DNA of 55,105 nucleotides from an uncultured bacterium (GCA_947651225.1 CANSYK010000017.1:1-55105); one strand, 5' to 3'; positions 10,277-19,064 are shown, numbered from the stretch's first letter. Numbers and translations: made by a program. The notes: generated from the letters alone by a model not told the origin.

Positions 10277-13200
10277 CTATGCCTGCTTCCTGTGCGCATA
10301 AAATGCCTCAATCTGCGCCTGTTCAAAGCCCAATCCATGCTCTTCCATCTTGGCAATCAACTGTAACATCCTGCTATAATCATAAGAAATAATTTTCTTA
10401 AACTTCGGAAGATATTCACTAAAATGATCTAAAATCAACTTTCCCTTTTTGGAATCGGTTGCCGTAACATGGTCCTGAATCATCTGCTTCAATTCCAAAA
10501 CGTCATATTTATCCGTTACCGGAGCAGAAGAAACAAGCTCTTTATTTAACTTTAAGTATAAATCACTTTCCTCATCCAGCACATAGGCAACACCGCCGCT
10601 CATACCAGCCGCAAAGTTCTTACCCGTCTGACCTAACACGACAACCCTGCCGCCTGTCATATATTCACATCCATGGTCGCCGACACCTTCCACAACTGCT
10701 GTTGCACCAGAATTGCGGACACAGAAGCGCTCTCCGGCAATTCCATTGATATACGCATTTCCACTGGTAGCTCCATATAATGCTACATTTCCAACAATAA
10801 TATTTTCCTCTGCTTCAAAGTTAGAACCTTTTGGAGGATACACCACAATCTTTCCACCGGAAAGCCCTTTTCCAAGATAGTCGTTGGAATCACCAATTAA
10901 CTCTAAAGTCAGCCCCTTTGGAATAAAGGCACCAAAACTCTGCCCGCCGCTTCCGTGGCACTCTACTGTAATCGTATCTTCCGCCAGTTTATCTTCAAAC
11001 ATTCTGGTAATATTAGAACCAAGAATCGTACCAAGCGTGCGGTCAATATTGGTAACATCTGCTGTAATCCTTGCCTTTTCCCCTGTTTCCAGGGACTTTT
11101 TCAGCTTTGGTAAAAGCAGCTTTTCATCGATTGTTTTTTCCAATGCAAAATCATACTGATTTTTTGGATTAAAACGGTTCTCTTTTCTTTCCTCTGCAAA
11201 AGAAGAATCAATCACTGCACTTAAATCAACCTTCTTTGCCAGTTCGTTTCCATTATCTTTCACCTTAATCAAATCGGTGCGCCCAATTAAATCATCCACT
11301 TTGCGGATTCCAAGCTTTGCCATATATTCACGAAGCTCCTGTGCAATGAACTTCATAAAGTTTTCAACATATTCCGGTTTTCCTTTAAACCTTTTGCGAA
11401 GCTCTGGATTCTGCGTAGCCACGCCGACTGGACAGGTATCTAAGTTACATACACGCATCATCACACAGCCCATGGTAACAAGAGGTGCCGTTGCAAAACC
11501 AAACTCTTCCGCACCAAGCAAGGCTGCCACTAAGACATCACGCCCAGTCATCAGCTTTCCATCCGTTTCAATGCGGACACGGGAACGCAGGCCATTCATA
11601 ATCAATGTCTGATGGGTTTCCGCAAGCCCAAGCTCCCATGGAAGCCCAGCATTATAAATGGAACTTCTCGGAGCAGCACCTGTACCGCCGTCATGGCCGG
11701 AAATCAGGATGACAGCCGCACCTGCTTTAGCGACACCAGCCGCAACCGTACCAACACCAGCCTCTGAAACCAGTTTTACCGAGATTCTTGCATCTTTATT
11801 ACTGCTCTTTAAATCATAAATTAACTGCGCCAAATCCTCTATCGAATAAATATCGTGATGCGGCGGTGGAGAAATCAGGCTGACACCCGGCGTAGAATGT
11901 CTTGTTTTTGCCACCCAAGGATATACCTTTCCGCCCGGCAGATGGCCGCCCTCACCCGGTTTTGCCCCCTGTGCCATTTTTATCTGAATCTCTTTTGCAC
12001 TGACCAGATAACGGGAAGTCACACCAAACCGTCCGGAAGCTACCTGCTTAATCGCAGAACAGCGGTCTTCTTTTTGTCCTGCAGTTGCCAGACGTTCCAG
12101 GCTTTCGCCGCCTTCCCCGCTGTTCGACTTTCCGTGAAGATGGTTCATTGCAATGGCAAGTGTTTCATGGGCTTCCTGTGAAATAGAACCATAGGACATT
12201 GCCCCTGTTTTAAAGCGTTTCACAATCTCATCCACACTTTCTACCTGCTCAATCGGAATTTCTTTTTTTGGATAATTAAAGTCTAACAGGCTGCGAAGCG
12301 TTACATTGTCCTCTTTTTCATCAATTGCTTTCGAATACATTTTAAACAGTTCATAATTTCCTGTCCATGTTGACTGCTGCAACAGATGAATTGTTTCCGG
12401 GCTATATAAATGCTCCTCTTTCTTTCCACGCTCCTTGTGCTGGCCACGGCTTTCCAGATTCAAATCTACCCCCAGATCAAGTGGGTCAAAAGCGGTAGAA
12501 TGCTGCTCATTTACCTGCTTCTGAATATCTTCTAAAGTAATACTTCCCACACAACTCACTGTATCGGTAAAATATTTTTCAATCACATCTTCTGAAATGC
12601 CAATCGCTTCAAAAATCTTAGAACCCTGATAAGACTGAATCGTGGAAATTCCCATTTTGGACGCAATTTTTACAATTCCATGTAAAACAGCGGCATCATA
12701 ATCATTTACTGCTGCATAATAATCCTTGTCAAGAAGCTTATTGTCAATCAGCTCCTTGATCGTACTATGTGCCAGGTAAGGATTTACCGCACAGGCGCCA
12801 TATCCTAACAGTGTTGCAAAATGATGTACCTCCCTTGGCTCTGCCGTTTCAATAATCATTGCCACACTGGTTCTCTTTTTTGTTGTAACGAGGTGCTGCT
12901 GCATAGCCGCAACGGCAAGCAGGGAAGGAATTGCCACATGGTTTTCATCTACACCACGGTCACTTAAAATCAGGATATTCACGCCTTCTTTATATGCCCT
13001 GTCTGCCTCCAGGCAAAGGTGGTCTAACGCCTTTTTTAAAGAAGTGTTTTTATAGTAGGTAATTGGAATTACTTCACTCTTAAAGCCTTCTTTATCAATA
13101 TCTTTAATTTTTAACAAATCAGTATCCGTCAAAATCGGATTACTGATTTTTAATACTTTACAATTTTCTGCGCTCTCCATCAGCAGATTGCCATCTTCCC

Positions 13201-14863
13201 CGATATAGACACTGGTAGAAGTAACAATTTCCTCTCGTATTGCATCAATCGGAGGATTGGTAACCTGTGCAAACAACTGCTTAAAATAGTTAAACAACGG
13301 CTGCGGTTTATTGGAAAGCATTGGAAGCGGAGAATCCGTTCCCATAGAAGCAATCGGCTCACTCCCATTCTGTGCCATCGGCAGAATCGATGTTTTATAT
13401 TCTTCATAAGTATAGCCAAATGCCTTCTGAAGCTTTGCCCGCTCCTCATCAGAAAACTCTATTACCTTCTGGTTTGGAATCCGAAGTTCTTTTAATGCCA
13501 CAAGATTACTGTTAAGCCATTCCCCATATGGCCGGCGTGATGCAAATCCCTCTTTTAATACTTCATCATCAATCAGCTCGCCCTTTACAGTGTCCACTAA
13601 AAGCATACGTCCCGGCCTTAAACGGTCTTTCCTTACAATTTTCTCTGGCGAAATCTCAAAAACACCTACCTCAGAGGATAAAATCAACTGGTCATCTGTT
13701 GTAATATAATAACGGGACGGACGCAGGCCATTGCGGTCAAGCACTGCCCCCATTAAATCACCATCGGAAAAGAGAATGGAAGCCGGGCCATCCCATGGCT
13801 CCATCATCGTTGCATAATACTGATAAAAATCACGTTTTTTCTGGCTTAGGCTCTTATCATTTTCCCAAGGCTCCGGAATCGTAATCATAACAGCAAGCGG
13901 AAGCTCCATGCCGCTCATCACCAAAAATTCCAATGTATTATCCAAACGTGCAGAATCTGAACCGCCTGGATTGACCACCGGAAGAATTTTGTGAAGCTCA
14001 CTAGAAAGCAATGGAGACTCCATGGTTTCTTCACGCCCAAGCATCTTATCTGCATTGCCAACAATCGTATTAATCTCACCATTGTGGACAATAAACCGGT
14101 TCGGATGCGCCCTCATCCAGCTTGGATTTGTATTCGTACTAAAACGGGAATGGACTATTGCAATCGCTGATACATAATCCTTATCCATCAAATCTGTAAA
14201 GAACTGGCGAAGCTGTCCCACCAGAAACATCCCTTTATAAACAATCGTCCTGCTGGAAAAAGAAACCACATAGGTATCATCATTACTCTGCTCAAAAACA
14301 CGGCGTGCCACATATAATTTGCGGTCAAAGTCAAGCCCACGCTCAATCTCTTCCGGACGCTTTACAAATGCCTGCATAATGCATGGCATACATTCCAATG
14401 CCTTATGTCCAAGGATTTCCGGTACAATTGGAACTTCTCTCCAGCCTAAAAATTCAAGCCCTTCCTTCTGGATAATGACCTCAAACATCTTCTTTGCCTG
14501 GTTTTTCATCAATTCATCCTGTGGAAAGAAAAACATACCGATTCCATAATCTCTTTCCTCGCCAAGCTCAATCCCCAAAGGCTCTACTGCTTTTTTAAAA
14601 AACTTATGTGAAATCTGAAGAAGAATACCGACACCATCTCCTGTCTTTCCTTCTGCGTCCTTGCCGGCTCGATGTTCCAGCTTTTCTACAATATCAAGAG
14701 CACCGGATACCGTATCATGCGTTTTATTTCCTTTCATATTGACAATTGCGCCAATTCCACAGTTATCATGCTCAAAACGCGGATTATAAAGACCTCTTTT
14801 CTCATGGTCCACCGCTTTTGAAGCTTCCCTTATTACATTACTCTGGGTTTCCTTTTCCTGCAT
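10277..14863 (-). CDS. gltB: Glutamate synthase large subunit
   Basis: 1528 residues from the ATG at 14863, which has AAGGAGG 9 nt upstream. The class-II glutamine amidotransferase domain begins at Cys35 (DNCGIG), so the first 34 residues are a propeptide removed to expose the nucleophile, as in other GltB proteins. Then come the central domain, the FMN-binding synthase domain (about 850-1220) with the 3Fe-4S cysteines CVMMRVCNLDTC, and the C-terminal beta-helix GXGXG domain. It makes two glutamates from glutamine and 2-oxoglutarate together with GltD. First gene of a gltBD operon. A hairpin with a T run lies in the leader about 150 nt upstream. Confidence 0.97.
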   Translation of the reverse strand: MQEKETQSNVIREASKAVDHEKRGLYNPRFEHDNCGIGAIVNMKGNKTHDTVSGALDIVEKLEHRAGKDAEGKTGDGVGILLQISHKFFKKAVEPLGIELGEERDYGIGMFFFPQDELMKNQAKKMFEVIIQKEGLEFLGWREVPIVPEILGHKALECMPCIMQAFVKRPEEIERGLDFDRKLYVARRVFEQSNDDTYVVSFSSRTIVYKGMFLVGQLRQFFTDLMDKDYVSAIAIVHSRFSTNTNPSWMRAHPNRFIVHNGEINTIVGNADKMLGREETMESPLLSSELHKILPVVNPGGSDSARLDNTLEFLVMSGMELPLAVMITIPEPWENDKSLSQKKRDFYQYYATMMEPWDGPASILFSDGDLMGAVLDRNGLRPSRYYITTDDQLILSSEVGVFEISPEKIVRKDRLRPGRMLLVDTVKGELIDDEVLKEGFASRRPYGEWLNSNLVALKELRIPNQKVIEFSDEERAKLQKAFGYTYEEYKTSILPMAQNGSEPIASMGTDSPLPMLSNKPQPLFNYFKQLFAQVTNPPIDAIREEIVTSTSVYIGEDGNLLMESAENCKVLKISNPILTDTDLLKIKDIDKEGFKSEVIPITYYKNTSLKKALDHLCLEADRAYKEGVNILILSDRGVDENHVAIPSLLAVAAMQQHLVTTKKRTSVAMIIETAEPREVHHFATLLGYGACAVNPYLAHSTIKELIDNKLLDKDYYAAVNDYDAAVLHGIVKIASKMGISTIQSYQGSKIFEAIGISEDVIEKYFTDTVSCVGSITLEDIQKQVNEQHSTAFDPLDLGVDLNLESRGQHKERGKKEEHLYSPETIHLLQQSTWTGNYELFKMYSKAIDEKEDNVTLRSLLDFNYPKKEIPIEQVESVDEIVKRFKTGAMSYGSISQEAHETLAIAMNHLHGKSNSGEGGESLERLATAGQKEDRCSAIKQVASGRFGVTSRYLVSAKEIQIKMAQGAKPGEGGHLPGGKVYPWVAKTRHSTPGVSLISPPPHHDIYSIEDLAQLIYDLKSSNKDARISVKLVSEAGVGTVAAGVAKAGAAVILISGHDGGTGAAPRSSIYNAGLPWELGLAETHQTLIMNGLRSRVRIETDGKLMTGRDVLVAALLGAEEFGFATAPLVTMGCVMMRVCNLDTCPVGVATQNPELRKRFKGKPEYVENFMKFIAQELREYMAKLGIRKVDDLIGRTDLIKVKDNGNELAKKVDLSAVIDSSFAEERKENRFNPKNQYDFALEKTIDEKLLLPKLKKSLETGEKARITADVTNIDRTLGTILGSNITRMFEDKLAEDTITVECHGSGGQSFGAFIPKGLTLELIGDSNDYLGKGLSGGKIVVYPPKGSNFEAEENIIVGNVALYGATSGNAYINGIAGERFCVRNSGATAVVEGVGDHGCEYMTGGRVVVLGQTGKNFAAGMSGGVAYVLDEESDLYLKLNKELVSSAPVTDKYDVLELKQMIQDHVTATDSKKGKLILDHFSEYLPKFKKIISYDYSRMLQLIAKMEEHGLGFEQAQIEAFYAHRKQA

Positions 14864-15010
14864 TGTTTCATTCCTCCTTATTTGGTAACTGCCTTGCGAA
14901 TAATTAAAAATTAATTTACCAGCTATTATCTTATCTTCCCCACAGTTTTTCATTAATATCTACTATAAAACAATAAAAATTGCCCCTGTAACAATTCTAT
15001 TGTTCCAAAC

Positions 15011-15047
15011 AAAAAAAGAGGTCAGCAAAAAAACGCTGAACCCCTTT
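15011..15047 (-). terminator. Leader terminator hairpin upstream of gltB
   Basis: On the minus strand an imperfect stem (AAAGGGGTTCAGC pairing with GCTGACCTCTTT, one bulge and one mismatch) is followed by a run of seven T (15017-15011). It begins only about 10-15 nt after the predicted transcription start and lies about 150 nt before gltB. It may attenuate gltBD or separate a very short transcript from a second promoter. Confidence 0.5.
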
Positions 15048-15064
15048 GTTCATCAACTTTGATT

Positions 15065-15093
15065 ATCGTATCATATCTTTGAAAAAAAAGCAA
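15065..15093 (-). promoter_or_regulatory. Promoter reading toward gltB
   Basis: Minus strand TTGCTT (15088-15093), 17-nt spacer, TACGAT (15065-15070). The start point would be near 15057, just before the leader hairpin. Confidence 0.5.
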
Positions 15094-15106
15094 TACCCTT
15101 TTTTCA

Positions 15107-15172
15107 GTTTCCCCATTTTCCGAACCACAAAGTGACCGTGATATAGTAACAACACAGAAAAAATGGGGGAAC
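15107..15172. repeat. Spaced inverted repeat between divergent promoters
   Basis: GTTTCCCCATTTT (15107-15119) and AAAATGGGGGAAC (15160-15172) are inverted copies with one mismatch, about 40 nt apart, between the gltB promoter and the promoter of the small ORF. It may be a looping operator or the stem of an RNA. No known consensus was recognised. Confidence 0.35.
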
Positions 15173-15189
15173 TCAAATTGAATAAAGGC

Positions 15190-15218
15190 TTTACACCTAT
15201 TACATAATCTGTTATGAT
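15190..15218 (+). promoter_or_regulatory. Sigma-A promoter for small ORF
   Basis: TTTACA (15190-15195), 17-nt spacer, TATGAT (15213-15218), about 45 nt before the small ORF at 15266. Confidence 0.6.
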
Positions 15219-15265
15219 TAAAATGCAACAATCAATACAGATTTAAAAGAAAGCAAGGTGATTGT

Positions 15266-15430
15266 ATGACACTAGAAGAGCAAAGACAAGCTGCTATTAT
15301 CACATATGTTAATTTGATGAGAATTAAAGCTCATGAAACGGGTGAAAATAAAGAACTTGATTATCAAATCAAAGTAGCAAAAATTGTATTGCAAAATTTT
15401 GGTCTTGATTATTCAGAACTTGAATTTTAA
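15266..15430 (+). CDS. Small protein of 54 residues, unknown
   Basis: An ATG with AAGGTG 7 nt upstream and a good promoter (15190-15218) opens a 54-residue frame, starting MTLEEQRQAAII and ending LDYSELEF. The composition is acidic and helical (many E, Q, K, I) with no signal peptide or membrane segment; it could be a small helical regulatory or adaptor protein. Its base composition is more AT-rich than the neighbouring gltB. I do not recognise the family. It is the only plus-strand gene between gltB and holA, and its downstream region is a degenerate remnant, so it may belong to an old insertion. Confidence 0.5.
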   Translation: MTLEEQRQAAIITYVNLMRIKAHETGENKELDYQIKVAKIVLQNFGLDYSELEF

Positions 15431-15493
15431 AATTTCTTAACAGTACCTAAGCAATTAAAAAAGTAAAACTATAAAATTAAACGAATTATTTAA

Positions 15494-15613
15494 AGTATTT
15501 TAGCAATTATATGCATCAGCATTTTTGTGTTATCAGTTATCAAAATAGCGCCTACAGAAAAGGAACTCATCAAAGCTGAACCAGATATTGTCCCCTATTA
15601 CGATATTCCATAG
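15494..15613 (+). pseudogene. Remnant of a small membrane protein
   Basis: An open stretch with no start codon reads SILAIICISIFVLSV, a membrane segment, then a hydrophilic tail PTEKELIKAEPDIVPYYDIP before TAG. A stop lies directly before it. It looks like the 3' part of a small single-span protein whose beginning has been lost by frameshift. It could also be chance. Confidence 0.3.
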
Positions 15614-15670
15614 TCATTTTGGAAACAATAAACGTGTTTTCCTATTTACATTTGATTTCTTATGAAACCC

Positions 15671-15834
15671 TAGAGCGTGTTTGAAAATTCATTCTCACAA
15701 TCTGCACTCCCCACTTTGCGCTATATTTGACTCAAATTTAGTCAATGTAGCCCGCTACACCTCCTAAATTTGAGTCAAATCTCCCACAAAGTGTGAAGCA
15801 CATCTTGTAAAAAGCTATTTTCAAACACGCTCTA
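15671..15834. mobile_element. 164-bp miniature inverted-repeat element, family A copy 1
   Basis: Perfect 17-bp terminal inverted repeats TAGAGCGTGTTTGAAAA (15671-15687) and its complement (15818-15834). The two halves pair imperfectly through most of the length (TTTGACTCAAATTTAG near the centre on both arms). A second copy of exactly 164 bp lies at 33675-33838 in the opposite orientation. It encodes no protein. The right end contributes the TAG stop codon of holA. No target duplication is obvious. Confidence 0.75.
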
Positions 15835-16821
15835 GCCAACTGCTTCATCTGCTGAGGCAAACTGCAGTAACAGAATCTCCACACCAATCTGGTCTGAAAT
15901 CCTCCCCTGCTTAAACTGGAATTCCGTATCAGCACACATTGTTAACATTTTATGGAGCTGCTCTTTTGTAAAGTTTTTACACTGGCTCTGATATTTTCCA
16001 ACAGAAAAAGGCGGCACACTGACTTTTTTCGCCATCTCCTGTTTTGACAGGTTAGACGGCATTGTCTTAATCTGTAACAGAATATTAAAATGCCGTGACA
16101 ATAAATATAAAATTGACATAGGGCTTTCCCTTAAAGCTAACAGATCATGATACAACAAAAATGTCTCCTTACGATTTCTGCCCGCCACTGCATCAAGCAT
16201 CTTAAAAATCTGCCCTGTCACCTGAACACTACAAACTGCATCAATATCTTCACGAGTAATCTCTTCTCTGCCATAGGTATAGGCAATCAGTTTTTCTAAC
16301 TCATTTTCAATATTATTTAGCGCATTGTCCACCTGTTCCAAAAAATACTCTGCCGTACTCTCCCGAATCTTTTTGCCACAATCCTGCAATTTTACCGCAA
16401 CAAACTTTTTGGTATCAGAAACCTTCATTGGTGTCATTTCAATAGCCAAACCATTTTTCTGGACATATTTATACAACCTGTTTCTTTTATCCACTTCTTT
16501 TTCCGCAAAGACTAAAATCGTAGAATCTGGCATAGAAGGCAAATAGTCAGCAAAATCATTTGCTGATTTAAACAGCTTTGTATCTTCTAAAACAATCACC
16601 CGGTAATCTCGAAAAAAAGGAAGCGTTTCCGCTATTTCCCGCACTTCTGACAAATCAATGCCAGTGCCCTGAAAGTTGGAATAATTCATTTCATCTGCAC
16701 CGTCCAAAACAGCCTGTTTTAGTTTATCACGGTACAGGCGCACAAGGTAACGCTCCTCTCCATATAGCAGATAAACAGAATGAAATGCCCTGTTCTTAAT
16801 ATCCTCCTGAATTCGCTTCAT
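15832..16821 (-). CDS. holA: DNA polymerase III delta subunit
   Basis: 329 residues from the ATG at 16821, which has GGAGGG 3 nt upstream. HolA-type delta subunit: the clamp-loader wrench that opens the beta clamp. Features seen are the N-terminal YLLYGEERYLV (a degenerate P-loop region), the mid part LEDTKLFKSANDFADYL, and the C-terminal helical collar (about 210-329). The stop codon lies inside the terminal repeat of the family A element (15832-15834), so the last residues before it (ADEAVG) may not be the ancestral end. It follows the HD hydrolase by about 70 nt and may be cotranscribed with it. Confidence 0.9.
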   Translation of the reverse strand: MKRIQEDIKNRAFHSVYLLYGEERYLVRLYRDKLKQAVLDGADEMNYSNFQGTGIDLSEVREIAETLPFFRDYRVIVLEDTKLFKSANDFADYLPSMPDSTILVFAEKEVDKRNRLYKYVQKNGLAIEMTPMKVSDTKKFVAVKLQDCGKKIRESTAEYFLEQVDNALNNIENELEKLIAYTYGREEITREDIDAVCSVQVTGQIFKMLDAVAGRNRKETFLLYHDLLALRESPMSILYLLSRHFNILLQIKTMPSNLSKQEMAKKVSVPPFSVGKYQSQCKNFTKEQLHKMLTMCADTEFQFKQGRISDQIGVEILLLQFASADEAVG

Positions 16822-16892
16822 TTTCCCTCCTACTATCCGTACAGAAAAGCACAACAGCCATTCATTTAACCAATTTGATTTCTTTACCGCTC

Positions 16893-17501
16893 CTAATCAA
16901 GAATAATTGCCCCGCTTTCCAGATTTCTTTCTAACATATTCTCTCTGGCATATTCCCACATGGATTCCGAACCTTCTTTTGTCTTTATCTGGCGTTTCAT
17001 AATCTGGGATAACTTCACCTGATGCTCTCTCCACGCTTTTCCGTCTGTTGCATCATTTAGCATCAACGGTTGAATATTATCCAGAGTATGCGCAAATTTT
17101 GACTCTGGAGTGACTGCCTCCTCAAACTCTTCCCAAAGGTCATACAGATATTTTGCCTGGTCCTCCGGCAGTATATGAAAAATCCGTTCTGCCGCCGCAA
17201 GCTCCCGCTCCCGTTTTGTCGCATTGCCTGCCTCATCATAGGCATAGGTATCACCGGCATCCAGCTCTACAATATCGTGGATTAATACCATAGAAATTAC
17301 CCGCAGTACATCTATTTTCTCATTGGCATATTCATTCATTAAAAGAGCCATCATTGCCAGATGCCAGGAATGTTCTGCATCATTTTCCTTCCGGCTGCCA
17401 TCCTTTAGATAGGACTGTCTCCCAATCTTTTTTAATCCGTCAATCTCCTTTATAAAAGCAAACTGCTTTTCCATACGGCCTACGCTGTTTCCCTCTTCCA
17501 T
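16893..17501 (-). CDS. HD-domain hydrolase (YfbR/HDDC2-like 5'-deoxynucleotidase type)
   Basis: 202 residues with a compact HD phosphohydrolase fold. Metal-binding motifs are the histidine in AEHSWH, the His-Asp pair in LIHDIVELDAGD and the aspartate in HTLDNIQPL. Relatives remove phosphate from deoxyribonucleoside 5'-monophosphates, so a role in nucleotide pool control is likely, though not shown. Start uncertain: the first ATG at 17501 is preceded by AAAGGGAAAAGAG; another at 17474 has GAGGG 15 nt upstream. It lies between lexA and holA on the same strand. Confidence 0.75.
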   Translation of the reverse strand: MEEGNSVGRMEKQFAFIKEIDGLKKIGRQSYLKDGSRKENDAEHSWHLAMMALLMNEYANEKIDVLRVISMVLIHDIVELDAGDTYAYDEAGNATKRERELAAAERIFHILPEDQAKYLYDLWEEFEEAVTPESKFAHTLDNIQPLMLNDATDGKAWREHQVKLSQIMKRQIKTKEGSESMWEYARENMLERNLESGAIILD

Positions 17502-17588
17502 CTCTTTTCCCTTTCCTAATAGCTCCCATAATCAAAATATACTAAGAACCTGTCCCAAATAACTTACCATATTCCTTAGGAACTTTCT

Positions 17589-18206
17589 CTAACGGTACGT
17601 CCGGTACAATCCTACTACCTTGCCAATAATTTCTACCTGATCAACAATAATCGGTTCCATTGTATCATTTTCCGGCTGAAGACGGTAGTGGCCGTCTTCT
17701 TTATAAAACGTTTTTACCGTTGCAGAATCCTCCACAAGAGCTACAACAAGCTCACCATTTGAGGCTGTACTCTGCTCTCTGACAAGGATTTTATCTCCAT
17801 CATAAATCCCCACATTTATCATGCTCTCTCCGCAGACATTTAACATAAACGCATTGCCAGAAGGCATATTTTCTGATAATATTGGGAAATATCCCTCAAT
17901 ATTTTGCTCTGCAAAAATTGGTTCCCCTGCCGCAACCTGTCCCACAATTGGAACATTTACTACTTCACTCCGAATCAAATTAAAGCTGTCATCAATAATT
18001 TCAATAGCTCTCGGCTTCGTTGGATTCCGCCGGATATAACCGTTCTTTTCTAACGTTTCCAGGTGAGAATGTACCGATGACGTGGATTTTAAATGAACTG
18101 CCTCACAAATCTCACGCACAGCGGGTGGATATCCCTTTGTTAAAATCTCTGATTTAATATAATCTAATATTTCCTGCTGTTTTGTAGAAATTCTTCCTGT
18201 TGACAT
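17589..18206 (-). CDS. lexA: LexA repressor
   Basis: 205 residues from the ATG at 18206 with TTGGAGG 7 nt upstream. An N-terminal winged helix-turn-helix (residues 1-65) binds SOS boxes. The C-terminal half is the S24 self-cleaving domain: cleavage site Ala93-Gly94, catalytic Ser128 (CGESM) and Lys165 (VKTFY). RecA on single-stranded DNA triggers cleavage and derepression. The gene is autoregulated: an SOS box overlaps its -35 element at 18374-18390. A 52-nt palindrome overlaps its -10. Confidence 0.97.
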   Translation of the reverse strand: MSTGRISTKQQEILDYIKSEILTKGYPPAVREICEAVHLKSTSSVHSHLETLEKNGYIRRNPTKPRAIEIIDDSFNLIRSEVVNVPIVGQVAAGEPIFAEQNIEGYFPILSENMPSGNAFMLNVCGESMINVGIYDGDKILVREQSTASNGELVVALVEDSATVKTFYKEDGHYRLQPENDTMEPIIVDQVEIIGKVVGLYRTYR

Positions 18207-18306
18207 ATGTTTTCCTCCAATTTTTTCTCTATCACAATACTTAGTACAGTGTTCTGCCCCCTTGCACTCCACTATATTTCATGCAATTTCCCATCGAACC
18301 CAAAAT

Positions 18307-18358
18307 GGTAATCTATTCTAAGAAACTGTAACTATACAGCTTCTTAGAATAGATTACC
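18307..18358. promoter_or_regulatory. 52-nt palindrome overlapping the lexA -10
   Basis: GGTAATCTATTCTAAGAA (18307-18324) pairs perfectly with 18341-18358, and CTGTA/TACAG extends the stem inside to a 4-nt loop (18331-18334). The -10 of lexA (TAATCT on the minus strand, 18351-18356) lies in the outer arm. No T run follows, so it is not a classical terminator. It could be a second operator, a cruciform, or the leader of the lexA mRNA. Confidence 0.6.
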
Positions 18359-18390
18359 ACAATATTTCACATATGTCAAACAAATGTTCG
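18351..18390 (-). promoter_or_regulatory. lexA promoter with SOS box
   Basis: On the minus strand the sequence CGAACATTTGTTTG (18390-18377) matches the Firmicute SOS box CGAAC-N4-GTTYG. It overlaps the -35 TTGACA (18379-18374); 17 nt further is TAATCT (18356-18351). LexA bound here would block its own promoter. Confidence 0.7.
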
Positions 18391-18417
18391 CACTTTTTTA
18401 TTTATTACTGAAGTTGT

Positions 18418-18717
18418 TGGTTACTGTTCACTCCGTTACCAGTAACAACAGCGTTTTCAACGCTGTATGCACACATTTTGCAAAATTCATGCAAAATGGC
18501 GCCACAAAACTCGTACTTTTGGCATAAAACATGCCAAATTCTAAACATCATGCGAAAAACCATCCGGCTATGCCGTCTGGCGCTGCAAAACTAGCAGCTT
18601 TTGTTTTTCTTATGATGTTTAGAACAGCCTACACGCTGATTTTAGAAAATAATCACCCTCTTACGTGCAAGCACGACAAGTTTGACTATTTTCTAAAATC
18701 AGCCGTGAATAGTAACA
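18418..18717. mobile_element. Miniature inverted-repeat element, family B long copy
   Basis: The right 180 bp (18538-18717) match family B copy 2 (20818-20997) closely, including the right terminal repeat AGCCGTGAATAGTAACA (18701-18717). The left end carries a degenerate repeat GGTTACTGTTCAC (about 18419-18431) and about 106 nt of extra sequence made of small hairpins (AGCGTT/AACGCT, ATTTTGCA/TGCAAAAT, GGCAT/ATGCC). The right end codes for the last residues of RsfS. The left boundary is approximate. Confidence 0.65.
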
Positions 18718-19064
18718 AGTTGTTCTGGCGTTACTGTTTTTCCATCACTCCAGATACGCTCCAAATCATAGAACAGACGGTCTTCCTTGTCAAAAATATG
18801 AATGACAACATCGCCATAATCCAACAAAACCCAACTACTGCTCCGGTTACCTTCCACTCTTTTTACTTCAAATCCTGCTTTTCTCATCTTTTCCTGCACA
18901 TTCTCGACCATCGCCTGTACCTGGGGCAGATTTGTCCCATTGGAAATCACAAAATAATCTGCCATAATGGAAATTTCAGAAATCTCAATAATTTTAATAT
19001 CCTCACCCTTTTTTTCACTTAACGCCTCATAAGCTGCAACCGCCATTTCTGCCTGTCTACTCAT
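18699..19064 (-). CDS. rsfS: Ribosomal silencing factor RsfS (Iojap family)
   Basis: 121 residues. RsfS binds ribosomal protein L14 and blocks subunit joining under starvation. The family core is clear: IKIIEISEISIMADYFVISNGTN near residues 24-46, and WVLLDYGDVVIHIFDKEDRLFYDLERIW near 78-105. Its ATG overlaps the yqeK stop by 4 nt (ATGA). The last codons (VTIHG and TGA) are the terminal repeat of the adjacent family B element, so the natural C-terminus was probably replaced by the insertion. Confidence 0.92.
   Translation of the reverse strand: MSRQAEMAVAAYEALSEKKGEDIKIIEISEISIMADYFVISNGTNLPQVQAMVENVQEKMRKAGFEVKRVEGNRSSSWVLLDYGDVVIHIFDKEDRLFYDLERIWSDGKTVTPEQLVTIHG

Noticed and set aside
14875-14953. 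N-terminal extension of GltB upstream of 14863
   Set aside because: No ribosome site; AAGGAGG points to 14863 and the propeptide length then fits the family.
15022-15231. Minus-strand frame of 69 residues upstream of gltB
   Set aside because: Runs across promoter elements and the leader hairpin; no family likeness and no ribosome site.
18531-19022. Plus-strand frame over the family B repeat and rsfS
   Set aside because: Partly repeat DNA, partly antisense of rsfS; not a gene.
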